The translations under genes were made by a program, and so were the position numbers. A model generated the notes under the pieces. The model did no database searches, was not told the origin of the DNA, and was given only the letters and a program-made list of their open reading frames with translations. Shown here one piece after another: positions 49,922 through 61,687 of a DNA stretch of 64,000 nucleotides (the first letter of the stretch is position 1; the number at the start of each line of letters is the position of its first letter). This DNA is from Voacanga thouarsii. Its lineage: Eukaryota; Streptophyta; Magnoliopsida; Gentianales; Apocynaceae. The stretch spans positions 1,919,501 to 1,983,500 of the forward strand of contig JANUWF010001622.1 in NCBI GenBank assembly GCA_026120185.1, given 5' to 3'.

Positions 49922-51717
49922 TTAATGGTCGAAAATAGCAAAAATGATTAAACCAAAAGCATGCTTACAGAATGAAAAAATTTACCTATGTGTTTGGATA
50001 ACATTATTGGCACTAAAGAAGATATCTGTATAAGGATGCCTGAAGCTATTAGATCACATCATTATAAACGTCGACTTCGCCTCATTCATACGAAACTTTT
50101 AAACTTCCGAAATGGTGCCATTTCTTCTACCCGTGAAAGCTTACAGAATTAGGTTTGCTTTGTTTTTGGCTTTTTTGATTTCTTCACAGACTTGGCTTAT
50201 GTGTAGCTTTCTTTAGATTGCCTTTGGTCTTGATTCCATTTCCTTTCATCAATTCACCGAGAGAGTGAGGCCAACAACATGAAAACAGAAAGCACCATGC
50301 TTTCTGTTATCTTTCATGCAAAACAATATGGGATCCATCCCGTATTATTTTTTTTAATTTATTTTACCCGTGGTCTTATTCATTGAGTCAGATAAAATTA
50401 TTTACTCTTGGACTTGAACACCCATAAATAATAAATCTCAATTATTTATTTTATGAGTTTCATTAAACAACCTAATAAATAATTAATAAGCCCAAATAGA
50501 CCAATATAAAATAACAAGCATTTTATATAATTTATATCTAGATTAATTTTTTAATTATTCAATCTGGGCCTTAGGCCCTAAATAACTAATTAACCAATTA
50601 ATCTAGATAAAATATATACTATCTCGGACCTTTTTATTTTATTCTAATCTAATAATAAATTAGACTATTTAAATAAAATAAAATTCATAATTATCAAGAC
50701 CAATTCCTTAACCCAAATTTGTCAGGACTTAAGGGCTATTTTGGATACTAAAAGACACATCGTCTTGGCTATTAAAATGACCAAAATACCCCTGCTATAT
50801 AAATAGCTACATTTTGCATTTTAAATATTTCCTAATATCACCATAAGGAAATATTAACCCCAAAGATAATGTTATGTTAACAAAGTCTTCGACTTACATG
50901 TGTAACGATTAAAATATCCTTCTATATATCGCTGTGCATTTAGAGAGGGGGAGTGTACTAACACCTCTCTAATAGACATCTATCATCCTTAGACCTCTAA
51001 TCCAATGATCCACGACTGCTGGAATATTTTCACTTTCCAAGGAAGCTACCCTAAAGTAAACATTTAAATCATGTTCCCCAGGGCCCTGGATATTTAGATC
51101 ATTTGAATAGTCACAAGGGGCGATATAGCGTAGAAACTATCTTGTATAAGTCTGTCTTAATTAACTAGTTACATATACCCAACGTACAAGTATATCGGCT
51201 CTACGAAAGAATCTCAACAACAACATATCAAAGTACATGCTTCCAACTTCATCAGACCACCAACTTATACTTAAGCAGTAGAGTATTAGTACATGCTATA
51301 GTAATAATAGTCTCGTTTTCTTCTACATAGTACTTTTAAAAATCACTATTACAGGTCATATTCTACGTATTCGAAATACGCTTATGTTATAAAGTAAGTG
51401 GACTACTCACTGGCTAAAGGTAATCCATTTTCTATTTGAAATTCATAACACAATAGCCTATACATAATAAGGTTCTCATTCTCATCAATCGGTTAAGAAC
51501 AAACGTTTATGTGTTAAATAACTCGTGATTCATACCTTACTGTGAAAGACAACAATTCACATGGACTACTTACTTAAACACAATGGGTCATTTTTAAATG
51601 AAAATTGTATACAAATAAAATGTAAATTCACAAATAAATTTTGAAATAAAATTTTTTATTAATAAATTCAATAATTATATCAAATAAAATTAGTCTAGGG
51701 GGGCATATATTCCAACA
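49922..51717 (-). repeat. 5' LTR of Angela copy 2
   Basis: Starts TTAATGGTCG beside the primer site and ends ATTCCAACA before AGCAT. Confidence 0.85.
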
Positions 51718-51743
51718 AGCATATCCCTTATATGGAAGTGTTA

Positions 51744-52157
51744 GCCCTTGTTTGGTTCGTGGAGGGGGAGGGGAAGGGAGAAGGGGAGAGACACATTTTA
51801 CTTTCATTAAGGGAAGTAATAGCATTTATTTTATTATGTTTGGTATGAAGAGAAGAAGAGAGAGAATAATTAATTTAATTTATTATTTTATCCATCGTCA
51901 TCTATTTTGTTAAATTTTTTAATGTTAAAAATGAGGTCAATGTTGTTATTATTGCTCTTATTTTATTTTATTTTCTCTTTCTCAATCCCTCCAAATTATG
52001 AGAGAAGGAAAAACTGATGTGGAAGGGGAGTGTTATCCCTTCCTAATTTACTTCATCTCTACGTCTACATTCAACCAAACGAGATAAATATACCACTTAC
52101 TTTCATATTTACTTCTCCTCCTCATTTACTTCCACAAAACAATCCAATCAAACATAG
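51744..52157. mobile_element. MITE-like inverted repeat, Tourist type
   Basis: Left end GCCCTTGTTTGGTTCG and inverted right end GGCTATGTTTGATTGG. Left part is G/A-rich (GGAGGGGGAGGGGAAGG), right part complementary C/T-rich. Closely related in layout to 52307-52743. TTA precedes the left end but not the right. Confidence 0.55.
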
Positions 52158-52306
52158 CCACAGTATCATTCATAGTTATAAGTATTTCCTATCAAATAAT
52201 AATTTATGAGTTAGATTTACATTTCTATTTATATATTTAGGGCGGAAAAAAAGGGAAGAAAAGTATATTGTAGCCATATGCCTAATGTTGCATAGCCTCA
52301 TCCTAA

Positions 52307-52743
52307 GGCTTGGTTTGGTTCGCGAATGGGAGGGGGAGAGGAAAGGAGAGGAGGAGTGGCACATTTTACTTCAATTAGGAGAAGTTAATGTATTTACTCT
52401 TATCCTATTTGGTTAGAGTGAAAATAGGAAAGGAAGGAGAGGAAAGAAGAGAGAGAATAATTAATTTAATTTACTGTTTTATCTTCATTATCTATTTTAT
52501 TAAAATTTTTAATATTAAAATATATGGTCAATATTGTTATTATTACTCCTATTTTATTTTATCTCTCCCAATCCCTCCAAATTGAGAGGGGAGGAATGCT
52601 GATGTGGAGGGGGAGTGTACCCTCTCCTGATTTACTTTCCCTCCACATCTACATCCCACCAAATAAAGTAAATATCCAATTTACCTTCACATTTACTTTC
52701 TCTCATCATTTACTTCCACCAAACAATCTAACCAAACCAAGTC
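52307..52743. mobile_element. Tourist/Harbinger-like MITE
   Basis: Terminal inverted repeats GGCTTGGTTTGGTTCG and GACTTGGTTTGGTTAG (right, inverted), flanked on both sides by TAA (52304-52306, 52744-52746), the three-base duplication typical of PIF/Harbinger. 437 bp, no coding capacity, interior like that of 51744-52157. Confidence 0.72.
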
Positions 52744-53129
52744 TAAAGGAAACACACTGATTTAACACTCACCATAACATCTCACTATGGAGTAGTTATG
52801 GAGACCGCACCTAAGTTTTTTTTTTTTTTTCCTTTTATGTAAATTGATGGAGAATATATTGATCAAAATTTAAATATCTAGTTGGGCAATTCTTTTGGTT
52901 GTATGCTCATAAATATTCTTTTATTATACATTATTACGTTTTCTTATAAACTTACAAGTCATATTATTTTGTTGTCTTCTATGTAATATAATTAAAAAAA
53001 ATTTGTAAATACGTTTTTTATAAACTAGTAAAATAAATAGCAAAGAAGTAACACATTCACTTTGACCTACTTCTTTTGTGTAGGTCTAGACTTATCCCTT
53101 TTTGTTTAAATAAATAGTCTAGACTTTCA

Positions 53130-53240
<111 letters not shown>

Positions 53241-53366
53241 ATTTTGAGAATATTAGAGAAGAATATATGACTCAAAATGAAAATTTTGTCACTCATGCTT
53301 TTATAATTTATCACCTAACTCCCTCCCTAAACTTATTAAATTGTCTTCAAATTTACACATTTACAA

Positions 53367-53669
53367 CATGTTTAGTTAGGGTGAAGATAGAAAGTAAAAC
53401 TAGAAAAAATATAAATTTAGAAGTAAATATATTATTTACATTGTTTGATTAGAAAAGAACAATGAAATGAAGTAAAATTTTCCTCCTTTTTCACATTAGA
53501 AAAAATATTACATTCAAATTTAGATTGATTATCACGTAAAACAATATAGTATTTGTGATTTACTTTATTTATATTATAAATAAAAATTTAAAGTAAATTA
53601 CATTTATTCTCTTAGTAGAAGTAAAGACTATCTTTCTCTTTTCCTTTTTTATTTGTGAACTAAACATAG
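53367..53669. mobile_element. MITE-like inverted repeat
   Basis: Left end CATGTTTAGTTAGGGTG and inverted right end CTATGTTTAGTTCACAA enclose 300 bp of AT-rich DNA with AAGTAAA/TTTACTT motifs shared with the two preceding MITE-like repeats. No clear target duplication. Confidence 0.45.
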
Positions 53670-53799
53670 TGTTAATAATTGGAGAATGATAAGGTAAATT
53701 TGATTTTTATTGATCATTACACTGAAAAATAAAATAGATGTTAGTAATACATTTTAAAGCAAAAAACTCCAATGCACGAAGTGCCTATAATTTCAAAAC

Positions 53800-54156
53800 T
53801 GTTATAAAATTAGGGTAGTGTTAGAATAAAATCTACACACTACACACTAAGAAAATTCTAACTATTCTTTGCACAAGAATTTCTCTTCAAACTTCTCTCT
53901 TTCTTTCTCTCACAATTCTTTCTCTAATCTTTCTTTCACTAATCTTTCTTTCACAAAATGATGGTGTATTACAAGCTTAGAGAATAGCTCTATTTATAGA
54001 GCTCTAATTAGTGAAATACATCATGGCATACATCATCTTCAATTAATGGTGTCTCCACTAAATGGTGGACATCCATAAAAATCTTCTAATAATTCACATA
54101 AATCCATAATTAGTGGAGCCTCCACTAATTAATGGAGATTCCAATAATTCATAACA
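53800..54156 (-). repeat. 3' LTR of young copia
   Basis: 357 bp, identical by eye to 59003-59359. It contains tandem CTTTCTTTC-type pyrimidine motifs and a TATTTATAGAG TATA-like stretch. Confidence 0.9.
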
Positions 54157-54168
54157 CTCCCCCTTGGA
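54157..54168 (-). promoter_or_regulatory. Polypurine tract of young copia
   Basis: CCAAGGGGGAGT on the minus strand directly abuts the 3' LTR. Confidence 0.75.
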
Positions 54169-54329
54169 TGTCCATCCATACATAAAGAATATGCCTCGTT
54201 AAAACCTTACTAGATAAAAACCCAGTGGGAAAAAAAATATAGTGAAGGAAAAATAGTACACTATTCTATATGTATGTTTATTACTCCCCCTGATGAGATG
54301 ATTCCTTTAAATCTTTAAACCGACGCATA

Positions 54330-57300
54330 CCGATTTTATATCTCAACTTTTCAAATGTTGCCGTCGGTAAAGTCTTCGTGAAAATATCTCGTGAGGTTGT
54401 CACATGACCGAATTTGTAGCACATCAATTTCACATTTCTTCCGGAGTTCATGAGTAAAGAAGAATTTTGGTGAAATATGTTTTGTCCGATCTCCTTTAAT
54501 ATATCCTCCTCGTAATTGAGCTATGCAAGCTGCATTGTCTTCATAAAGAGGAGTTGGAATACCTTTGATTGATGATAATCCACAACTTTCTCGGATATAA
54601 TGAATCATGGATCTTAGCCATACACATTCTCGACTTGCTTCATGAATGGCTATAATTTCAAGCATGATTTGAAGAAGTAGTCGCTATAGATTGTTTCGTA
54701 GAACGCCATGATATAGCAAGTATTTCCACATGTAAATAGATAGCCCGTTTGAGAACGTGCTTTATGTGGATCGATAAATAACCAACGATCTCGCATAACC
54801 TATCAATGTTGGACTTGTTTTATTTGAATAAAATAATCCGAGATCAATTGTACCTTGGAGATATCGAAGGACTTGTTTAATTCCATTCCAATGTCGTCGT
54901 GTTGGTGAAGAACTAAATCTTGCTAATAAATTGACAACGAAAGCAATATCAGGCCGTGTGTTATTAGCAAGATACATCAATGCACCAATTGCACTGAGAT
55001 ATGGTACTTCAGGACCAATGAGTTCTTCATCATTTTCTTGAGGTCGGAAATGATCTTTATCCACATTTAATGATCGGACGATCATTGGAATACTCAATGG
55101 ATGTGCTTTGTCCATGTAAAATCTTTTTAGCACTTTTGTCGTATATGTTGATTGATGAATAAATGTTCCACTCTCCAAATGTTCAATTTGTAAACCAAGG
55201 CAAAATTTGGTTTTACCAAAATCCTTGATTTCGAATTCTCTTTTAAATAATCAATTGTTTCTTGGAGCTCTTCAGGAGTTCCAATAAGATTAATATCATC
55301 AACATATATAGCTAATATCACAAATTTAGAACCAGCATTTCTTAATAAAAACACATGGACATACCTGGTCATTTTTAAATCCCGCTTTCAATAAATATTC
55401 ACTAAGACGTGTGAACCACATGCGCCTGCATTGCTTCAGGCCATATAATGATTTCTCGCAACTTGATGGAGTAATTTTCACGAGGATAATGTTTATATGC
55501 TTCGTGCATATGAAATCCTTCGGGATTTTCATGTAAACATCATTTTCTAAATTTCCATACAAGTAAGCAAAGTGACAACATCTAATAGGCGCATATCTAT
55601 CTTTTCATGTACTCGCCAAACCGATAAGATATCGGAGTGTAATAGCATCAACAACAGGAGAATAAGTTTCATCATAATCAATACCTGGTCTTTGTGAAAA
55701 ACCTTGGGCTACTAATCGCGCTTTATATCGAACGATTTCACTCTTTTCATTGCGCTTTCGCACAAATATCCATTTGTAGCCAACAGGTTTTATACCTTCC
55801 GGTGTTCGGACTGCAGTCCGAAGACTTCACGTTTTGCCGTTGCATTTAACTCCGATTGAATCGCATCTTTCCATTGCAGCCAATCTTTTCTATGCCGACA
55901 TTCATCAATCGATATTGGTTCAGGATCATCATTATCCCGTGTAACATCAAGAGATATATTGTATGCAAATATATTATCAATAACAGCTTTCTATCCGATT
56001 CCAACTTCTACCTGAAGTGGTATAATTGATAGAAATTTCAGTGTTACTTTCATCAACTTCCGGTTCTTTGTCATCGCTCTCTCTTGGTCTTTATCATTCT
56101 TTTCTTCAATATGATCTTCTCGGATCATTTAATCCTCTTTTCTTTCGAGGATTTTTATCTTTAGAACCAAGAGGTCGGCCACGCTTCGGCGTGTTTTTGA
56201 CTCAAGCAGCTATAGGTATAATATTTTGTTCTCACTGGAACTTCAATTCGAATAGGAGCATTTATAGTTGGAATATGCGATTTTGTAACTCTTCTCGGAG
56301 TCAACAAAAGCTGCTCGGCATTTGATTTGCAATGCTTTGCAAATGAATTATCTTTTGAACTTCAAGTTCACATGCGCTTGTGCGCGGATCAAGATAATTT
56401 AATGATGTTGTCCAATCAAGATCCTTTTTATACTCGTTTGGGTTCTCCCCTAATTTAGGGAATAATGATTCATCAAAATGACAATCAAGCAAATCTTGTC
56501 GTGAATACATCTCCTGTCAGGGGTTCAACATACCCGATAATAGAGGGAGAATCATATCCAACGTATATCCCCTTTCTTCTTTGAGGACCCATCTTTGTAC
56601 GTTGGTTTGGTGCAATTGGAATATATACAAGACACCCAAAAATTCTTAAATGAGCAATATTTGGTTCTCGACCCAAAAGCCAATTGCAAAGGAGAGAATT
56701 TATGATAACTAGTCGGTCTTATACGTACAAGTGTTGCAAGCATGTAGAATAGCATGTCCTCAGCAGATGTTGGGAGATTTGTTTTCATTAATAATGGTCT
56801 AGCAATTAATTGTAATCGTTTAATCAAAGATTCAAGAAGACCATTCTCGTGTGTGAACATGAGCTACAGGATGTTCAACATTAATCCCAATTGACATGCA
56901 ATATGCATCAAAAGCATGTGATGAAAATTCACCAAAGATTATCCAAACGGATATTTTTAATGTGATGGTCCGGAAATTGTGCTCGTAATTTAATTATTTG
57001 AGCAAGTAATCTCGCAAACGCCAGAGTTGCGAGTAGATAATAAACATACATGTGACCATCGGGATGATGCATCAATTAAGACCATAAAATATTTGAACGG
57101 TCCACATGGTGGATCAATAGGTCCACAAATATCTCCGTGAATCCGTTCGAGAAATGTAGGACTTTCAGCTCCTACTTTTACCGGTGATGGTTTAACAATT
57201 AATTTTCCTAGGGAACATGCAATACATGCGAATTTTTCTGATGTTAATATCCTTTTATTTTTTAAAGGATGACCATGTGTATTCTCAATGATTCTTCTCA

Positions 57301-57800
57301 TCATGGTAGATCCCTGATGACCCAACCGGTCATGCCAAATGCTAAAAGTAATAGGATCAAGAAACTTCGGTTTACTAGATGATGAATTTCAATTGTACGA
57401 ATTTTTACAAAATATAGACCAAAGTAGAAAAAGACGGCAGTTTTTCTAATACCGATTTCTTACCCAAATGCATTTGAGTAATAAAAAGATGCTCAATCCC
57501 ATTTTCCTCATTTGTTTCAACATGATACCCATTTCTCGCGATATCTTTAAAACTCAATAAATTTCTTCCGGATTTTGAGGAAAATAGTGCCTTATCAATA
57601 ATAATTGTTGTTCCTTTAGGCAACAATATACTAGCTCTTCCTGAGCCCTCAATTACATTTGCACTACCGTTTATTGTATAAATATTTATTTCTCCCATTT
57701 TGAGATCGTAAAAATATTTCTCATTTTTTAGTATGGTGTGTGTAGTTCCACTATCAATAATGCATATATCATCATTAACAACAGCCATCCGAACACAAAT
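54330..57800 (-). pseudogene. Young copia pol, multiply frameshifted
   Basis: Protease at 57405-57788 with IDSGTTHTIL. Pre-integrase/integrase at 56300-57325 (HGDICGPI, LIDASSRWSHV; a degraded second part). Reverse transcriptase at 55100-56000 with intact YVDD at 55295-55306 (AIYVDDINLIG). RNase H at 54351-54665 with YEDNAACIAQ and KHISPKFFF. Adjacent pieces lie in different frames, so at least six frameshifts separate them. The domain order is the normal copia order. Confidence 0.82.
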
Positions 57801-57839
57801 ATATATATGTAAACGTAAATATTATTAGAATAGAATGAA

Positions 57840-58947
57840 AATGAAAATACAAAAATATCGTGGTGAGGCTTTAGTTCTTTTGGACACTCGCCATCACCAA
57901 TTAAATGGTCTATCCTACCGTCTGGGTGTTCAAAAAATCCGATACATCCATATGGGTAATATTGATATTAAGATCTTCGGGATCACTATCGTCATCCTCA
58001 ACATTATTTATTGGATGTTGAGAAAAATTTGCTTCCACATTTTTATTTTTCAATGAAGCTTGATACAATTCAACTAAATGCTTAGCCGCACTGACGCTTT
58101 CGTGACCAATGACCTTTCATGCCACATCTATAACATATATCCTCATGCTTTTCTTCAATTTCTTTTTCTTTTCCCTTTTGATCTTTTCTCGTTCCACTTC
58201 GGTGGCCGTATTTCTCACGCTTTGATTATAATTGTGATAAGGGAAATATCGAGCGTGACTACGACCATAACCACGACCACGGCCACGGCCACGGCCACGA
58301 CCACGACTATAATGATGGCTTCTGCTGGAGCCAACAACATTCACTTCTGGGAGTGCTGTAGAGCCAGTTGGTCTGGCTTCATGATTTCTCAATAATAACT
58401 CATTATTTTTCTCTGTAATGAGGAGGGCAGTAATTAAATCTGTAAATTTTGTATACCCCTTTTCTCGATATTGTTGCTGCATGACAATATTCGAGGCATG
58501 AAAGGTGGAGAATGTCTTCTCCAACATATCTTTATCAGTCACTTTTTCTTCGCATAATTTTAATTGAGATGTAATTTTATACATTGCGGAGCTATATTCA
58601 TTCACGGTTTTAAAATCTTGCAACCTCAGGTGCAACCATTCATACCGTGCAGTAGGTAGTACGACCATCTTCAGGTGGTCAAATCTTTCTTTTAAATTTA
58701 CCCATAGGCCATATGGATCTTTTTCGGTAAGATATTCCATTTTCAAATTTTCATCGAGATGACGACGAATAAAAATCAAAACTTTAGCCTTGTGTTGTGC
58801 AGATGCACTATTATTTGCTTGAATAGTTTCACTAAGGCCTTCAGCATTTAGATGCATTTCTGCATCGAGAACCCATGACATATAATTTGTTCCAGAAATA
58901 TCAAGGGCTACAAATTCGAGTTTTGCGATGTTAGCCATAGAGATCAA
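57840..58947 (-). pseudogene. Young copia gag, frameshifted at zinc knuckle
   Basis: The first 250 codons are open from the ATG at 58947: MANIAKLEF, YMSWVLDAEMHL, VLIFIRRHLDENL, ending with an RGRGRGRGRG basic run near 58250-58290. In an A-rich stretch near 58150-58175 the frame slips by one. The zinc knuckle CYRCGMKGHW (about 58095-58135) then reads in the neighbouring frame, and further indels follow. A stop closes the original frame at 58117. Confidence 0.8.
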
Positions 58948-58987
58948 TAAATGCGTACCTGTCTTCTGGCTTTAATAACGGCAGAGA

Positions 58988-59002
58988 CTCGTGCTGATAA
59001 CG
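58988..59002 (-). promoter_or_regulatory. Primer binding site region of young copia
   Basis: On the minus strand, CGTTATCAGCACGAG adjoins the 5' LTR. It resembles the tRNA-Met type site only in part, and I did not assign the primer tRNA. Confidence 0.5.
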
Positions 59003-59359
59003 TGTTATAAAATTAGGGTAGTGTTAGAATAAAATCTACACACTACACACTAAGAAAATTCTAACTATTCTTTGCACAAGAATTTCTCTTCAAACTTCTC
59101 TCTTTCTTTCTCTCACAATTCTTTCTCTAATCTTTCTTTCACTAATCTTTCTTTCACAAAATGATGGTGTATTACAAGCTTAGAGAATAGCTCTATTTAT
59201 AGAGCTCTAATTAGTGAAATACATCATGGCATACATCATCTTCAATTAATGGTGTCTCCACTAAATGGTGGACATCCATAAAAATCTTCTAATAATTCAC
59301 ATAAATCCATAATTAGTGGAGCCTCCACTAATTAATGGAGATTCCAATAATTCATAACA
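59003..59359 (-). repeat. 5' LTR of young copia
   Basis: 357 bp, identical by eye to 53800-54156; followed by the duplication AAAAC. Confidence 0.9.
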
Positions 59360-59364
59360 AAAAC

Positions 59365-60169
59365 AAGAAATTCTTCACCCAATGGAAGAACAAAGAAATC
59401 TGTAGAAAATCCTTCAATGGGCTATGGAGACGACACAAGAGTTGGATCCAGCTCGCTAAAACTCTGGTGTCCTTTGGGCCCAAAAAAGCAAACATTTCCT
59501 TCAACACTTTCATCCGAAATGGCCCATTGGTTTTGCCTACCTTTCTCTCAACTCGAGCCGAACCTTCCAATGCATAGAACTATTGTTTTTATACTTGGAT
59601 AATACATCAAATTGAAAAATTTACTGATTCATGATTTAATAGTTCAATTGTAACTGAATCAATAATATTATTATTTAAAAATTAAAAAAATAATATTTTT
59701 GAGAATAAAATTGATCAATGATATAGTGTAATTCAAGCCATAAATACATAAATAACAAAATTAGAATAAAATATGATATTTTCTCTATTACTATAAATTA
59801 TTTATTTCATTTGTGTAGCTTATTTCTTTTATAAGAAATATATGATCTTATTTATGAGGGAAAAAAAAAGAAAGACAGGTTCAATTGGTTAAATCGTTCG
59901 GTCCAAATTGATTTGTACAAAATAGGTCGTTTTTTTAGATTTTCAACTCAAAAAGATGAACTAAATTGGTTTGCGGACCAATTTATTATCCAATTGATCT
60001 GATCGGCCGGTCCAATTCGATTCAAAAAACAATGCATAGAACGTTGGAAGTACTTCTTGCCCAAGTGACAAAATGTACATTTTTTGCCATCTCTCGTTCT
60101 CCTCCTCCTGGCAATGCCTAAAATCATAACAAAATATTTAAACCTAATTTTAGTATATTATATATATTA
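59365..60169. other. Intergenic, no gene supported
   Basis: Frames of 60-80 codons near 59335-59602 overlap on three frames and both strands, with no recognisable domain. A patch at 59880-60040 repeats GGTCCAATT-like words and may be a small hAT-derived remnant. Otherwise AT-rich. Confidence 0.4.
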
Positions 60170-60639
60170 CTCCATCCGTCTCCTATTATTATTTTTATTT
60201 TAATTAAGATATTTGTCTCAATTTATCTGTCCCATTAACAAATTGGGACGATATTAATTGTTATTTTCTCACATATATCCAATTTTAATACAATAAATAT
60301 TGTGTGCTTATAGTAAGAAATAAAAATAAATTAAATATACTTATAATACATAAAACTTTAAAATTTAATTATTCCTTAATAAAGAGAAATATTCTGTAAA
60401 ATATAAAATATTAATTAATTAATAAAAAAAAAATTTATTTTTTCTTAAAACTTGTGAATCGGTTCAAATAGAAAGATAAAAGAAATAAAATTGTTATTAT
60501 TTAAAAAAAATAAGACATAAAATATATCAAAATTTTAACTGCGATAATTTATAATTTGTCTAAAAATTCAAAAAAGAAATGTAATTTAAAGAAACGCTAA
60601 ACAAGTTTGTTGGTTATTAAACTCTAAAAGAAGAGGAAG
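60170..60639. mobile_element. Stowaway-like repeat, degenerate
   Basis: Left end CTCCATCCGTCTCC after TA is a standard Stowaway-type terminus. The right end (AGAAGAGGAAG then TA) is only a weak inverse match, and the interior phrase CTTGTGAATCGGTTCAAATAG precedes it. Size about 470 bp if the right end is correct. Confidence 0.42.
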
Positions 60640-61664
60640 TATCTATGCTCCTCATACTCCAAGATCAAAGCTAATTGAGAATGAAAAATAAAAAACAAAA
60701 ATTGTGGGCATCATTCCACTAACAAAAATTCACAAAAAGGAGGTGATCAGTGGAATGGACCATAACAGTGAGAAAGGAATCATTGGAAGAACCCACCTTT
60801 GAATGCTATCAGCCTATCACTCCCTTTTTCTAATTCCAAAGCTCCCAACTCCTATTTACTAACACTTATACTTTCAAACCTCTGGGTTTCTTCCTTTTTG
60901 AAAAGCAATGAGGAATTCAATGGCCCACTGCATATTACAAACCCCTTCTTTTTTGGAAATCTGAGTGCGACTCTGTAATGAGTAGTAAAATATTAAGCTA
61001 ATCATTTTAATCACTAAGTTCATCTTTCATGGATATCAGCCGATTCGGACCCACATGACTATTTCCATAAAATAGCCCACATTCTACAGTAGAAAGCTTC
61101 TTATGTCCCCTCCAATTAATATTTTAACTCTTCTTACTGTTACCTTCATGATTTTTTCTTTTTAAAGTTATAATGGTTGATTAATAATTTATTTAGTAAA
61201 TACTCACGACGTGTTCGATGAATTTCCTCAGTGAGGTATAGAATGGAGGACCGAGTGAAAGGGAACCATGTGTGTGGACTTGGTTGGGAGGGTTCTTTCT
61301 TGGATGCGTTTGGGGTCTGATCTGAAAGAGTCAGTTGAGATTGAACTTTGTGGCATGGTGGTGGGGAACAAAGATTGTCTCAAGTGGCTACAGCAGTGGA
61401 CCAACGGCAGTGGTGGAATTATATAAATCGACCGATGCCTGGTCAGGGTAGGACGAGTGTTGTTCTTCTATAAGGAGAGCTGGCTCGTTGGGTCAGAGCA
61501 CAGTTGCCATCGTCCTTCTATGCAACTGTTTAGACGCTGATAGAGCATGCACGCTCACCCGTCTTTTTCTTCCACACCGCCTGCTGGCTTCCTGTTTCTC
61601 TCTCTGTCAGCTCTTTGTTTCTTTCTTTTCTTCTTTTGATTGTTTGTTTCAGTTCTATCTATAT

Positions 61665-61687
61665 AGACATGCCATTTTGGCATGTCT
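61665..61687. repeat. Short perfect hairpin
   Basis: AGACATGCCA, three T, TGGCATGTCT: a perfect 10-bp stem with a 3-base loop. Function unknown. Confidence 0.8.

Larger units (their letters stand above)
37428..51717 (-). mobile_element. Ty1/copia retrotransposon, Angela type (copy 2)
   Basis: Second Angela copy, same orientation as copy 1. LTRs 37428-39227 and 49922-51717; 5-bp duplication AGCAT at 37423-37427 and 51718-51722. Gag and pol (39240-43080) are decayed. A solo LTR of a related family sits in its leader at 44753-49584, and a hAT transposon sits within that. Net length without the insert is about 9.45 kb, matching copy 1. Confidence 0.88.
53800..59359 (-). mobile_element. Ty1/copia element with identical-looking LTRs
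   Basis: 5560 bp, reading leftward. LTRs 53800-54156 and 59003-59359 (357 bp each, TGTTATAAAA...CATAACA) show no difference by eye. Exact duplication AAAAC at 53795-53799 and 59360-59364. A purine tract adjoins the left LTR and a primer-type site adjoins the right. Despite the young LTRs, gag and pol are split over many frames. Confidence 0.92.

Noticed and set aside
61440..61620. MicroRNA precursor
   Set aside because: I saw only an 8-bp inverted pair (ACAGTTGC...GCAACTGT) and no match to a plant microRNA I know.
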